DNA of 64,000 nucleotides, from the NCBI RefSeq assembly GCF_000372885.1, contig NZ_KB889967.1, positions 3,361,430 to 3,425,429 on the forward strand, read 5' to 3'. This DNA is from Methyloversatilis thermotolerans. GTDB taxonomy: Bacteria > Pseudomonadota > Gammaproteobacteria > Burkholderiales > Rhodocyclaceae. The notes under the pieces are model-generated. The model made no database searches, had not been told where the DNA came from, and worked only from the letters and a program-made list of their open reading frames with translations. Made by a program: the position numbers and the translations under genes. This document shows, piece after piece, positions 30,909-39,040 of the stretch; positions within the stretch are counted from its first letter, which is position 1, and every line of letters starts with the position of its first letter.

Positions 30909-32084
30909 ATGATCCGCATTCTTTGCCTTCTCTCCCTGCTGCTCGCGATCGGGCACGCCCATGCGCTCGGCCCCGCCGAACTCGCCGTCATCGTCAATGG
31001 TGCGGACCCGGACAGCGTGGACATTGCGCGCTATTACCGGGAGCGCAGGGGCATTCCCGAAGCCAACGTGATCACCGTCAATTTCCCGCACGACCGCGCC
31101 GCCTTGACGCGCGGCGAATTCGAGGACCTCTACCGCGACGTGGAAAGACGGTTGCCGCCGGGCATACAGGCCTTCGCACTTGCATGGACCCGCCCCTGGC
31201 GGGCCGGCTGCATGAGCATCACGTCGGCCTTTGCCTTCGGTTATGACGAAAGCTTCTGCTCGGCGAGCTGCGGCCCCACCCGCAGCAGCCGCTTCTACAA
31301 CGGAGGCGTCCACGCGCCCGAGGATGCGCTGATGCCGCGGCCGGCCATGTTGCTGGCTGGTGAATCGCGGCAGCAGGTGCATCAGCTCATCGACCGTGGC
31401 CTGGCATCCGATTTCACCTATCCGAAGGGCAGCGTCTACCTGGTGCGCACCGAGGACGCGGCGCGCAATGTGCGCGCGGTCACCTTCGATCAGACGGTGC
31501 AGATCATCAAGGGCCTGCATTTCGAGAATGTCCCTGCGGCAGACGCGCAGGGACGCCAGGACGTGCTCGGCTATTTCACCGGCGCGGTGCGCGTACCCGG
31601 CCTGGATACGCTGCATTTCCTGCCCGGCGCGCCGGCCGACCATCTGACTTCCTTCGGCGGGCAACTGCTGGACAACAAGTCGCAGATGAGTGCCCTCGAA
31701 TGGCTCAAGGCGGGCGCCACCGCCAGCTACGGGACGGTGGTCGAGCCCTGCAATCACCTGGGCAAGTTCCCCAATCCGGCATTGCTCATGAATGCCTATG
31801 CCAACGGCGAAACGCTGATCGAGGCCTACTGGCGCAGCGTGGCGTGGCCGGGCGAGGGGGTGTTCATCGGCGAGCCGCTCGCGCGCCCCTTCGGCACGCG
31901 TACCGTGCAGGAGGACGGTGCGTGGTGGGTCGAGGCCCACACGGCCGCCGGCCGGCGCGCAGTACTGGAAGTCGCGCCCAGCATCGTCGGTCCTTACCGG
32001 GCCGTGGGCGCCGCCATGCTGCCACCGGGCTACTCCCGGCAGAAGCTGCCGGTCAGGAGCGCGGGCGCGGTCCGGGTGCGCTGA
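30909..32084 (+). CDS. TIGR03790 family exported protein
   Basis: Encodes 391 residues with a signal peptide (about 1-20, ending AHA) and the features of the TIGR03790 family: ELAVIVNGADPDSVDIARYYRERRGIPEANV (in part) at the N-terminus and GATASYGTVVEPCNHLGKFPNPALLM near residue 280. The function of the family is not known to me. The Cys residues in SFCSASCG suggest periplasmic disulfides. Start placed at ATG 30909 because the signal peptide begins there. Its 3' end overlaps the convergent waaA gene by 32 bases. Confidence 0.8.
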   Translation: MIRILCLLSLLLAIGHAHALGPAELAVIVNGADPDSVDIARYYRERRGIPEANVITVNFPHDRAALTRGEFEDLYRDVERRLPPGIQAFALAWTRPWRAGCMSITSAFAFGYDESFCSASCGPTRSSRFYNGGVHAPEDALMPRPAMLLAGESRQQVHQLIDRGLASDFTYPKGSVYLVRTEDAARNVRAVTFDQTVQIIKGLHFENVPAADAQGRQDVLGYFTGAVRVPGLDTLHFLPGAPADHLTSFGGQLLDNKSQMSALEWLKAGATASYGTVVEPCNHLGKFPNPALLMNAYANGETLIEAYWRSVAWPGEGVFIGEPLARPFGTRTVQEDGAWWVEAHTAAGRRAVLEVAPSIVGPYRAVGAAMLPPGYSRQKLPVRSAGAVRVR

Positions 32085-33351
32085 TCGCACCCTCGCTTGA
32101 TCGGCGCAGCAGCGGTTCGATCGCCGCCATCGTGCGAGCGGTGGCGCCGCGGTGCGCGGCGGAGAAGGTGCGCCCGGCTTCGCCCATGGCGGCACGCCGT
32201 TGCGCGTCGCCGAGCAGGCGCACCGCCTGCGCCGCAGCCTCCGCCGTGTCGCGGGCACGCAGCGCGGCTCCGGCGGCAACGGCGTCCGCGGTGACCTGCT
32301 GGAAGTTGAATGTGTGCGGACCGACGATGACCGGGCAGCCGACCGCGCACGCCTCGATCAGATTCTGACCACCGAGCGGCAGCCAGCTGCCACCGATCAG
32401 GGCGATGTCGGCGAGCGCGTACCAGGCGGACATTTCGCCCATCGAGTCGCCCAGCCACAGGCGTGTGCCGGCAGCGGGCATTTCGCCGGCGCCGCGCCGG
32501 CACATGGAAATACCGCGGGCGCGCACCAGCGCCGCCACCTCGTCGAAGCGATCCGGATGGCGCGGTACCAGAGCGATCAGTACCTCGGCCGGAAGCACCG
32601 GCAACAGCGCATCCAGCAGCATCGTCTCTTCGCCGTCGCGGGTGCTGGCGAGCAGTACGACCGCACGCCGGGCCAGCGAGGCACGCCAATCGCTGCCCTG
32701 CCGCGTCTGCGATGCGGGCGGCGCCATGTCGAACTTCAGATTGCCCGCGACCGTGACCTGGCGGGCGCCGAGTGCCCGCAGGCGAACGGCGTCTGCATCG
32801 GTCTGCGCGATCACCTGAGCGAAAGTGCTGACGGCATGCCGGATGAAACCACCCAGCCTGGCATAGCCGCGGGCCGACCGGGCCGACAGTCGGGCGTTCG
32901 CGAGTACCACCGGTATGCCGGCACGCGCGGCTTCGTGCAACAGATTGGGCCAGATTTCGGTTTCCAGCACGATGCCGAGCTCCGGTTGCCAGCGGCGCAG
33001 GAAGGCGCGCTGCGCCCACGGCAGATCCCAGGGCAGCCAGGCGAGCATTACGCGACCATCGAACAGCGTTTCCGCCACGCCGCGACCGGCTGCGGTGGTC
33101 TGGCTCAACAGGATGACCGCGTCCGGCCGCTGGCGCTGCAGCGCTTCGATGAGCGGCTGTGCGGCACGGGTTTCTCCGACCGACACCGCATGGATCCATA
33201 TCACGGGCGAACCGATGGCGCGGGCGGACATGCCCAGTCGTTCCGCCATGTGCAGCCGGTACGCCGGTTCGCGACGCGACCGCCACAGCAGGCGCAGAAC
33301 GGCCAGCGGGAGCAGGCAGAGCCACAGCAGCGAATAGAGGGTGCGGGACAA
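32053..33351 (-). CDS. waaA: 3-deoxy-D-manno-octulosonic acid transferase
   Basis: Adds Kdo from CMP-Kdo to the lipid A precursor at the inner membrane. The 432 residues have an N-terminal membrane anchor (about 5-22) and two GT-B glycosyltransferase domains; IWIHAVSVGETRAA, ETEIWPNLLHEAARAGIPVVLANARLS (in part) and GGQNLIEACAVGCPVIVGPHTFNF (in part) are family hallmarks. The C-terminal end is slightly long and overlaps the opposing TIGR03790 gene. Divergent from the O-antigen initiation genes, which fits a lipopolysaccharide locus. Confidence 0.96.
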   Translation of the reverse strand: MSRTLYSLLWLCLLPLAVLRLLWRSRREPAYRLHMAERLGMSARAIGSPVIWIHAVSVGETRAAQPLIEALQRQRPDAVILLSQTTAAGRGVAETLFDGRVMLAWLPWDLPWAQRAFLRRWQPELGIVLETEIWPNLLHEAARAGIPVVLANARLSARSARGYARLGGFIRHAVSTFAQVIAQTDADAVRLRALGARQVTVAGNLKFDMAPPASQTRQGSDWRASLARRAVVLLASTRDGEETMLLDALLPVLPAEVLIALVPRHPDRFDEVAALVRARGISMCRRGAGEMPAAGTRLWLGDSMGEMSAWYALADIALIGGSWLPLGGQNLIEACAVGCPVIVGPHTFNFQQVTADAVAAGAALRARDTAEAAAQAVRLLGDAQRRAAMGEAGRTFSAAHRGATARTMAAIEPLLRRSSEGAISAPGPRPRS

Positions 33352-33516
33352 GGGGTTTGGCGACAGGTGGACGTGGGAGCGAAGGATAGCAATCCCGGTC
33401 CGCTCGCATGTCTTCCGGCCGCACCCGCGGGCCGCGAAGGACCCCGCCGCGGGGCTGGGCGCCGCCGGCGTGAGGCGCTAAGCTGCGCACCCGTCGCACC
33501 CGAGCAGGAGCGACCC

Positions 33517-34482
33517 ATGAGTGCGAGGACTGCAATGCGAGTACTGGTGACCGGGGCTTCGGGCTTCGTGGGACGCGCGCTGTGCCCAGTGCTGGCCGCG
33601 CAGGGCCACGAGGTGCTGCGCGCGATGCGCCGGCCGGACGGCCTGCCCGGCACGGTCGCAGCGGGTGACCTGGATGGGCCGGCCGAGTGGCTCAGGAAGG
33701 TGCCGCCGCCGGACGTGCTGGTGCATCTCGCCGCACGTGTGCACCAGATGCACGAGCGTGCCGATGAAGCGGAGTTGCTGCATCACCGCGCCAACTGCGA
33801 AGGTACGCTCGCACTGGCGCGGGTGGCACAGGACATGGGCGTGAAGCGCTTCGTGTTCGTGAGCAGCATCAAGGTCAGCGGCGAAGGGCGCCCCGGGCAG
33901 CCCTATCGCCCGGACGAGGCGCCGGCCCCCGCCGACGCCTACGGCCGGTCCAAGGCGGCCGCGGAAGCCGGCCTGCATGCGCTTGCCGCCGCCGGTCCGC
34001 TGGAGCTCGTCATCGTCCGCCCGCCTCTGGTCTATGGCAGGGAGGCTGCCGGCAATTTCCGCTCGCTTGCACGCGCGCTCGCCGGTGGGTGGCCCTTGCC
34101 GCTGGGCGCGCTCGATGGCAACCGGCGATCGCTCGTTGCGGTCGACAATCTGGCCGACTTCGTCGCGCTGTGCGTGACGCATGAGCGCGCGCCGGGACGG
34201 GTGTGGATGGTGAGCGACGACGAGGACGTATCGACCGCCGGCCTGGTGCGTCGCATGGGCGCAGCCATGGGCCGACCGGCCCGGCTGCTGACGGTACCGC
34301 GCGGGCTGCTCGATGTGCTGGCCGGTCTGCTTGGGCGCCGGGGCCTCATGCAGCGGCTCGCCGGCGATCTCACGGTCGATGTGTCGGACAGCAAGGCGCT
34401 GCTGGGGTGGCGTCCGGTCGTATCGCTCGACCAGGGACTGGCGCGCGCGCTGGCCCCTGCCCGGCAGGCAGACAGCCCCTGA
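33517..34482 (+). CDS. NAD-dependent epimerase/reductase of O-antigen synthesis (WbpV-like)
   Basis: Encodes 321 residues of the extended SDR family: VTGASGFVG nucleotide-binding motif at residues 11-19, HLAARVH, and catalytic Ser in SSIKVSG with YGRSK (Tyr and Lys). ATG chosen at 33517 with AGGAG upstream; MRVLVTG six codons in is the alternative. It is followed by a WbpL-like glycosyltransferase and a WbpM-like dehydratase. The order epimerase, initiating transferase, dehydratase matches wbpV-wbpL-wbpM of Pseudomonas O-antigen clusters, so it likely reduces a 4-keto sugar nucleotide used as the first sugar. Confidence 0.85.
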   Translation: MSARTAMRVLVTGASGFVGRALCPVLAAQGHEVLRAMRRPDGLPGTVAAGDLDGPAEWLRKVPPPDVLVHLAARVHQMHERADEAELLHHRANCEGTLALARVAQDMGVKRFVFVSSIKVSGEGRPGQPYRPDEAPAPADAYGRSKAAAEAGLHALAAAGPLELVIVRPPLVYGREAAGNFRSLARALAGGWPLPLGALDGNRRSLVAVDNLADFVALCVTHERAPGRVWMVSDDEDVSTAGLVRRMGAAMGRPARLLTVPRGLLDVLAGLLGRRGLMQRLAGDLTVDVSDSKALLGWRPVVSLDQGLARALAPARQADSP

Positions 34483-34587
34483 AACGACTGCTCACCAAGC
34501 GTACGCCGCAACTTTGCACGATGACATCGGGCGTGCATGCCGCACTTGCTAAAATGAATATTCCGTACGCCTTCCCCGACCTTGTCG

Positions 34588-35580
34588 ATGTCCATTGAAA
34601 TTCTTGCACCGGCTCTGGCCGCCTTCGTGCTGACCGGCGTCATCCTGCAGCTTGCGTTGCAGTGGGCGCGACATCTGCTGCCGGTGGATCAGCCAAACGA
34701 GCGATCGCTGCATGTGCGGCCGATACCGCGTTTCGGCGGACTGGCCATGCTCGCGGGCGGCGCGCTCGCCCTCGCCTGGGCAAACGGTGGAATCGCTTTT
34801 CCGCACTGGCTGTGGCCGCTTGCCGTGCTGGCTGCGGTGTCGCTCGCCGACGATTTCCTTTCCCTGCCCTTCCTGCCCCGGCTGCTGATCCAGCTCGCCG
34901 TGGCGACGGTCTTCGTCATGCAACTGCCGCTGCATGTCATGTGGGTCGTGCCGCTGGTGCTGGCCATGGTCTGGATGACCAATCTGTTCAATTTCATGGA
35001 TGGTTCCGACGGGCTGGCCGGCAGCATGGCGCTCACCGGCTTTGCCGCCTACGCGCTCGCGGCGGCGCTGGCCGGCGATGTCGAGATCTGCACGGTGTCG
35101 CTCGCCGTGTGCGGCGCGGCGCTCGCCTTCCTGCTGCGCAACCGCCATCCTGCAAGCGTATTCATGGGCGATGGCGGATCCATTCCGCTCGGCTTCCTGG
35201 CCGCCGCGGTCGGCCTGCTCGGTGTGGTGCGCGATATCTGGGCGCCCTGGTTTCCGCTGCTGGCCTTCCTGGTGTTCGTGCTGGATGCCACGGCCACGCT
35301 GGTACAGCGCGGCCTGCGTGGCGAGCGCGTCTGGCAGGCGCATCGCACGCATTATTACCAGCGTCTGGTGCGCATGGGTTTCGGCCACGCCGCGACCGCC
35401 AGACTTTACGCGGTGGCGATGACCGGTTGCGCGGCATCCGCTGTGCTGGCCCAGCAACTGCATCCCTGGGCGGGCTATCCGGTGCTGTTCGCGTGGACCG
35501 CACTGGCGGTGGCGTGGGGGCGCAGGCTGGACCGGCGCTGGGCCCATCATCAGTCCGAAGCTGCGGGGAGCGCATCTTGA
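34588..35580 (+). CDS. Undecaprenyl-phosphate glycosyl-1-phosphate transferase (WbpL/WecA family)
   Basis: Encodes 330 residues, an integral membrane enzyme with about ten helices. It transfers a sugar phosphate to undecaprenyl phosphate to start O-antigen assembly. Family motifs: VDQPNERSLH at the first cytoplasmic loop, LADDFLSLP (Asp pair), NLFNFMDGSDGLAGS (catalytic Asp) and the basic HRTHYYQRL loop near the C-terminus. ATG 34588 is preferred; a TTG two codons upstream is in frame. It ends two bases before the dehydratase gene. Confidence 0.9.
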   Translation: MSIEILAPALAAFVLTGVILQLALQWARHLLPVDQPNERSLHVRPIPRFGGLAMLAGGALALAWANGGIAFPHWLWPLAVLAAVSLADDFLSLPFLPRLLIQLAVATVFVMQLPLHVMWVVPLVLAMVWMTNLFNFMDGSDGLAGSMALTGFAAYALAAALAGDVEICTVSLAVCGAALAFLLRNRHPASVFMGDGGSIPLGFLAAAVGLLGVVRDIWAPWFPLLAFLVFVLDATATLVQRGLRGERVWQAHRTHYYQRLVRMGFGHAATARLYAVAMTGCAASAVLAQQLHPWAGYPVLFAWTALAVAWGRRLDRRWAHHQSEAAGSAS

Positions 35581-35582
35581 CC

Positions 35583-37469
35583 ATGAGCAGAGTGTCGCGT
35601 TCGGTAATCGTTTGCATCTGTGACATCGTGCTGGCGGCGAGCGCCTGGTATCTGGCCTACCTGCTGCGCTTCAATTTCAGCATACCGCCGGAGTACTTCC
35701 ATTCCTTCCTGGTCACCCTGCCCTGGGTGGTCCTGTCGCAGGCCGTCGTGTTCAGGCTGTTCGGGCTGTACCAGGGAATCTGGCGCTTCGCCAGCCTGCC
35801 TGACCTGCAGCGCCTGGTCAGGACGATAGGGGCGGCCTCGTTGTGCGCGCCGGTCATCGTGCTCATGATCATGCCGTCGGTCGTACCGCGCTCGGTGTAT
35901 GTGCTCGATCCCATACTGCTCATGCTGCTGATGGGCGGTGCACGTTTCGCTTACCGCGCCTGGCGCGAGCACCGTGAATTCGGCGCGCTGATGGCGACCG
36001 GCAAGCCGGTCCTGGTGCTCGGCACCGGGGAGTCCGCCGCCACGCTGTTGCGCGAGCTGTCGCGCTCCGGACAGTGGCGGGTGGTGGGGCTGCTCGACGA
36101 CAACCCCGCCAAGCGGCATCGCACGCTGTACGGACACAAGGTGCTCGGCACCCTGGGCGAGCTCGAACGCTTCGCGCGGGATCTCAAGGTATCGCACGCC
36201 ATCATCGCGATGCCCGGCGACTCGCACCAGCGCCGGCGCAACGCCGCCAATATGTGCGTGCGCGCGGGGGTGAAGCCGCTCACCGTGCCGTCGTTCGACG
36301 ACCTGATCAGCGGCAGGGTGGAAATCGCCACCGTGCGGGAAGTGCAGGTCGAGGATCTGCTTGGCCGCGATCCGGTGAAGATCGACGCGCCGCGGTTGCG
36401 CCTGCTGATCGAAGGGCAGGTGGTCATGGTGACCGGCGCAGGCGGGTCCATAGGCTCCGAACTGTGCCGCCAGATCGCGCGCTTCGCGCCGTCCATGATC
36501 GTGGCGTTCGAGCGCAGCGAGTACTTCCTGTATTCGCTCACCGAGGAGTTTTCCGAGCTGTTTCCGGACGTGCCGGTCGAGCCGGTGATCGGCGACGCGC
36601 GCGAGGAGGCGCGACTGCATGCGGTCATGCAGCGCTTCCGGCCGGTCGCCGTGTTCCATGCCGCCGCCTACAAGCACGTGCCGCTGATGGAAAGCGGCAA
36701 TGCGGTCGAAGCGGTACGCAACAACGTCGGCGGCACGCTGGCCGCAGCGCGGGCCGCGCAAGCCTGCGGTGTGGCGCGCTTCGTGCTGGTGTCGACCGAC
36801 AAGGCGGTGAATCCGGTGAACGTGATGGGTGCGACCAAGCGTCTGGCGGAAATGACCTGCCAGGCGCTGTCCGCGCGTGGCGGCAATACGCTGTTCAGTA
36901 CCGTGCGTTTCGGCAATGTGCTGGGCAGCGCCGGCAGCGTCATTCCCAAGTTCCAGGAACAGATCGCCCGCGGCGGTCCGGTCACGGTCACCCATCCGGA
37001 CATCATCCGCTATTTCATGTCCATACCCGAGGCGGCACAGCTCGTGCTGCAGGCGGCACTGATGGGCGACGGCGGCGAGATATTCGTGCTCGACATGGGC
37101 GAACCGGTGCGCATCGCCGAGCTTGCACGCGACATGATCCGCCTGTCCGGCGCCTCCGAGGCTGATGTGCGCATCGAGTTCACCGGCCTGCGGCCGGGCG
37201 AGAAGCTGTTCGAGGAACTGCTGGCGAGCGACGAAACGACACGTCCCACTCATCATCCCAAGGTGCGCATCGCGCGTGCGCGGCCGGTTGACGACGCGCT
37301 GTGGCTGGGCCGGCTGGAACGCTGGCTCGCCGGTCCGCTGCCGGACGCGCCGGCCGCTCTGCGCCTGGAGCTGGCTGGCTGGGTGCCCGAGTACCAGCCG
37401 CAGAACGACGGTCCCGCGCCGGGACCTGTCGTGCCGAACGATATGAACGCGGCGACGGGATCGGCATGA
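35583..37469 (+). CDS. Membrane-bound nucleotide-sugar 4,6-dehydratase (WbpM/CapD family)
   Basis: Encodes 628 residues. Four N-terminal membrane helices (about 1-125) precede a first Rossmann-like domain (VLVLGTGESAATLLREL) and a C-terminal SDR dehydratase domain (VTGAGGSIGSELCRQI). The catalytic segment STDKAVNPVNVMGATKR has Met where most SDR enzymes have Tyr, the Ser-Met-Lys arrangement reported for WbpM. It makes UDP-4-keto-6-deoxy sugars, the substrate for the epimerase/reductase gene at 33517. Its TGA overlaps the ATG of apaH. Confidence 0.93.
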   Translation: MSRVSRSVIVCICDIVLAASAWYLAYLLRFNFSIPPEYFHSFLVTLPWVVLSQAVVFRLFGLYQGIWRFASLPDLQRLVRTIGAASLCAPVIVLMIMPSVVPRSVYVLDPILLMLLMGGARFAYRAWREHREFGALMATGKPVLVLGTGESAATLLRELSRSGQWRVVGLLDDNPAKRHRTLYGHKVLGTLGELERFARDLKVSHAIIAMPGDSHQRRRNAANMCVRAGVKPLTVPSFDDLISGRVEIATVREVQVEDLLGRDPVKIDAPRLRLLIEGQVVMVTGAGGSIGSELCRQIARFAPSMIVAFERSEYFLYSLTEEFSELFPDVPVEPVIGDAREEARLHAVMQRFRPVAVFHAAAYKHVPLMESGNAVEAVRNNVGGTLAAARAAQACGVARFVLVSTDKAVNPVNVMGATKRLAEMTCQALSARGGNTLFSTVRFGNVLGSAGSVIPKFQEQIARGGPVTVTHPDIIRYFMSIPEAAQLVLQAALMGDGGEIFVLDMGEPVRIAELARDMIRLSGASEADVRIEFTGLRPGEKLFEELLASDETTRPTHHPKVRIARARPVDDALWLGRLERWLAGPLPDAPAALRLELAGWVPEYQPQNDGPAPGPVVPNDMNAATGSA

Positions 37470-38284
37470 GCACCTGGGCCATCGGCGACCTGCAAGGCTG
37501 TTTCGACCCGTTGCAGTCCCTGCTCGGGAAATGCGGCTTCGACCGCCGCCGCGACCGCCTGTGGTTCGTCGGCGATCTGGTCAATCGCGGGCCGAAGTCG
37601 CTGGAAACGCTGCGTTTCGTGCGCGATCTGGGCGATGCCGCGGTGACGGTGCTGGGCAATCACGACCTGTCGCTGCTCATGATCGCGGCCGGCCATGGCA
37701 AGAAGCACCGGCTGGATACCTTCGACCATGTGCTGGATGCCCCCGATCGCGACGAGCTGCTGGCCTGGTTGCGCGACCGTCCGATGATGCATGTGGAGGG
37801 GCGGTACGCCATGGTGCATGCGGGGCTGCTGCCGCAATGGACGGTCGACCAGGCGCAGACGCTGGCGCGTGAGGTCGAGGTGGCGCTGCAGGGGCCGGCG
37901 CACGACGAATTCATGTGCCACATGTGGGGCAGCGACCCGGCCGCGTGGGACGATGGACTCACCGGCTGGGACCGGCTGCGCGTGGCAGTCAACGCGTTTA
38001 CGCGCATGCGCTTCTGTACGCCGGATGGCCGCATGGAGTTCTCGCGCAAGGGCTCTCCCGACGAGCCGCCGCCCGGTCACCTGCCCTGGTTCTCGATTCC
38101 CGCTGCTGCATGGGCGCGCACCCACACCGTGGTGTGCGGCCACTGGTCGGCGCTCGGCTATCGTGACCAGCCGCCGCTGCTGTCGCTCGATTCGGGTTGC
38201 CTGTGGGGCGGCGCGCTGACGGCGGTGCGGCTCGAGGACGGACATGCGGTGCAGGTGGGCTGTGAGCGCTGCGCGCGCGATTGA
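37466..38284 (+). CDS. apaH: Symmetrical bis(5'-nucleosyl)-tetraphosphatase
   Basis: Splits Ap4A into two ADP. The 272 residues show metallophosphatase motifs AIGDLQGC, VGDLVNRGP, GNHD and VCGHW, with the ApaH-specific WFSIP end region. Translation is coupled to the upstream dehydratase (ATGA). ApaH is more often next to ksgA/pdxA, so joining it to an O-antigen unit is a local arrangement; nothing in the sequence suggests a role in polysaccharide synthesis. Confidence 0.95.
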   Translation: MSTWAIGDLQGCFDPLQSLLGKCGFDRRRDRLWFVGDLVNRGPKSLETLRFVRDLGDAAVTVLGNHDLSLLMIAAGHGKKHRLDTFDHVLDAPDRDELLAWLRDRPMMHVEGRYAMVHAGLLPQWTVDQAQTLAREVEVALQGPAHDEFMCHMWGSDPAAWDDGLTGWDRLRVAVNAFTRMRFCTPDGRMEFSRKGSPDEPPPGHLPWFSIPAAAWARTHTVVCGHWSALGYRDQPPLLSLDSGCLWGGALTAVRLEDGHAVQVGCERCARD

Positions 38285-38376
38285 ATCCGGTCGTGTCGTC
38301 GGCGGCCGCGCACGCGAAGCGGCGGCGGAGCCTTACCTGCGCATAGAATGCAGCCTCGACACGAAAAGGACGGACG

Positions 38377-38784
38377 ATGATCGGGCTGTTTCTGATAACC
38401 CACAGCAGCTATGGCGAGTCGCTGATCCAGTGTGCCTGCCATGTACTGAACAGCCGGCCCCCGCAGATGGTGCAGCTCGGGGTGTCCGGCCAGGACGATC
38501 CGCTGGATCTGCTGCCGATGGCCAAGCGATTGATGTCCGTGATCGACAGCGGTGAAGGGGTGTTGCTGTTGACGGACGTGTTTGGCGCCACGCCGGCCAA
38601 TCTGGCGCTCAAGCTGTGCGAGCGCGACCATGTCGAGGCGGTGGCAGGCGTGAACCTGCCCATGCTGCTGCGCACGCTCACCTACCGCGAGCGCGAGGAT
38701 CTGCACGGTCTGGTGAACAAGGCGGTCAGTGGCGGCCGCGATGGCGTGATGGCAATGAGGATGGGGCGCGATGCCAAGACGTGA
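38377..38784 (+). CDS. PTS EIIA component, mannose family
   Basis: Encodes 135 residues, cytoplasmic, with the phosphorylated His9 in LFLITHSSYGE and the family motif LLLTDVFGATPANLA. It receives phosphate from HPr. The gene overlaps the HPr gene by 14 bases, and EI follows directly. No EIIB or EIIC sugar permease is in the window; in betaproteobacteria such an EIIA is usually regulatory. The link to a specific partner, such as HPr kinase, cannot be seen here. Confidence 0.93.
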   Translation: MIGLFLITHSSYGESLIQCACHVLNSRPPQMVQLGVSGQDDPLDLLPMAKRLMSVIDSGEGVLLLTDVFGATPANLALKLCERDHVEAVAGVNLPMLLRTLTYREREDLHGLVNKAVSGGRDGVMAMRMGRDAKT

Positions 38785-39040
38785 TATCGAAATCACCAAC
38801 AAGCTGGGCCTGCACGCACGGGCTTCCGCCAAGCTCACGCAGATCGCAAGCCGTCATGCGTGCGATGTGTGGCTCGAACGCAATGGCCGTCGCATCAACG
38901 CCAAGAGCATCATGGGCGTCATGATGCTGGCCGCGGCCAAGGGTACGGTCGTCACGATAGAAACCGAAGGCACGGATGCCGACGCGGCGATGCAGGCGCT
39001 GGTCGCGCTGATCGAGGACAAGTTCGGCGAGGGAGAGTAA
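38771..39040 (+). CDS. ptsH: Phosphocarrier protein HPr
   Basis: Encodes 89 residues. The EI-phosphorylated His15 lies in LGLHARAS and Ser46 in KSIMGVMML, the site used by HPr kinase/phosphorylase in organisms that have it. It passes phosphate from EI to EIIA. The frame begins inside the 3' end of the EIIA gene and ends directly at the start of ptsI, so the three genes form one transcript. Confidence 0.96.
   Translation: MPRRDIEITNKLGLHARASAKLTQIASRHACDVWLERNGRRINAKSIMGVMMLAAAKGTVVTIETEGTDADAAMQALVALIEDKFGEGE

Noticed and set aside
34514-34555. Internal promoter before the WbpL-like gene (TTGCAC and extended -10 TGCTAAAAT)
   Set aside because: The -10 looks fair, but the TTGCAC is 30 bases away and nothing suitable lies at 17 bases, so it is not listed as a feature.
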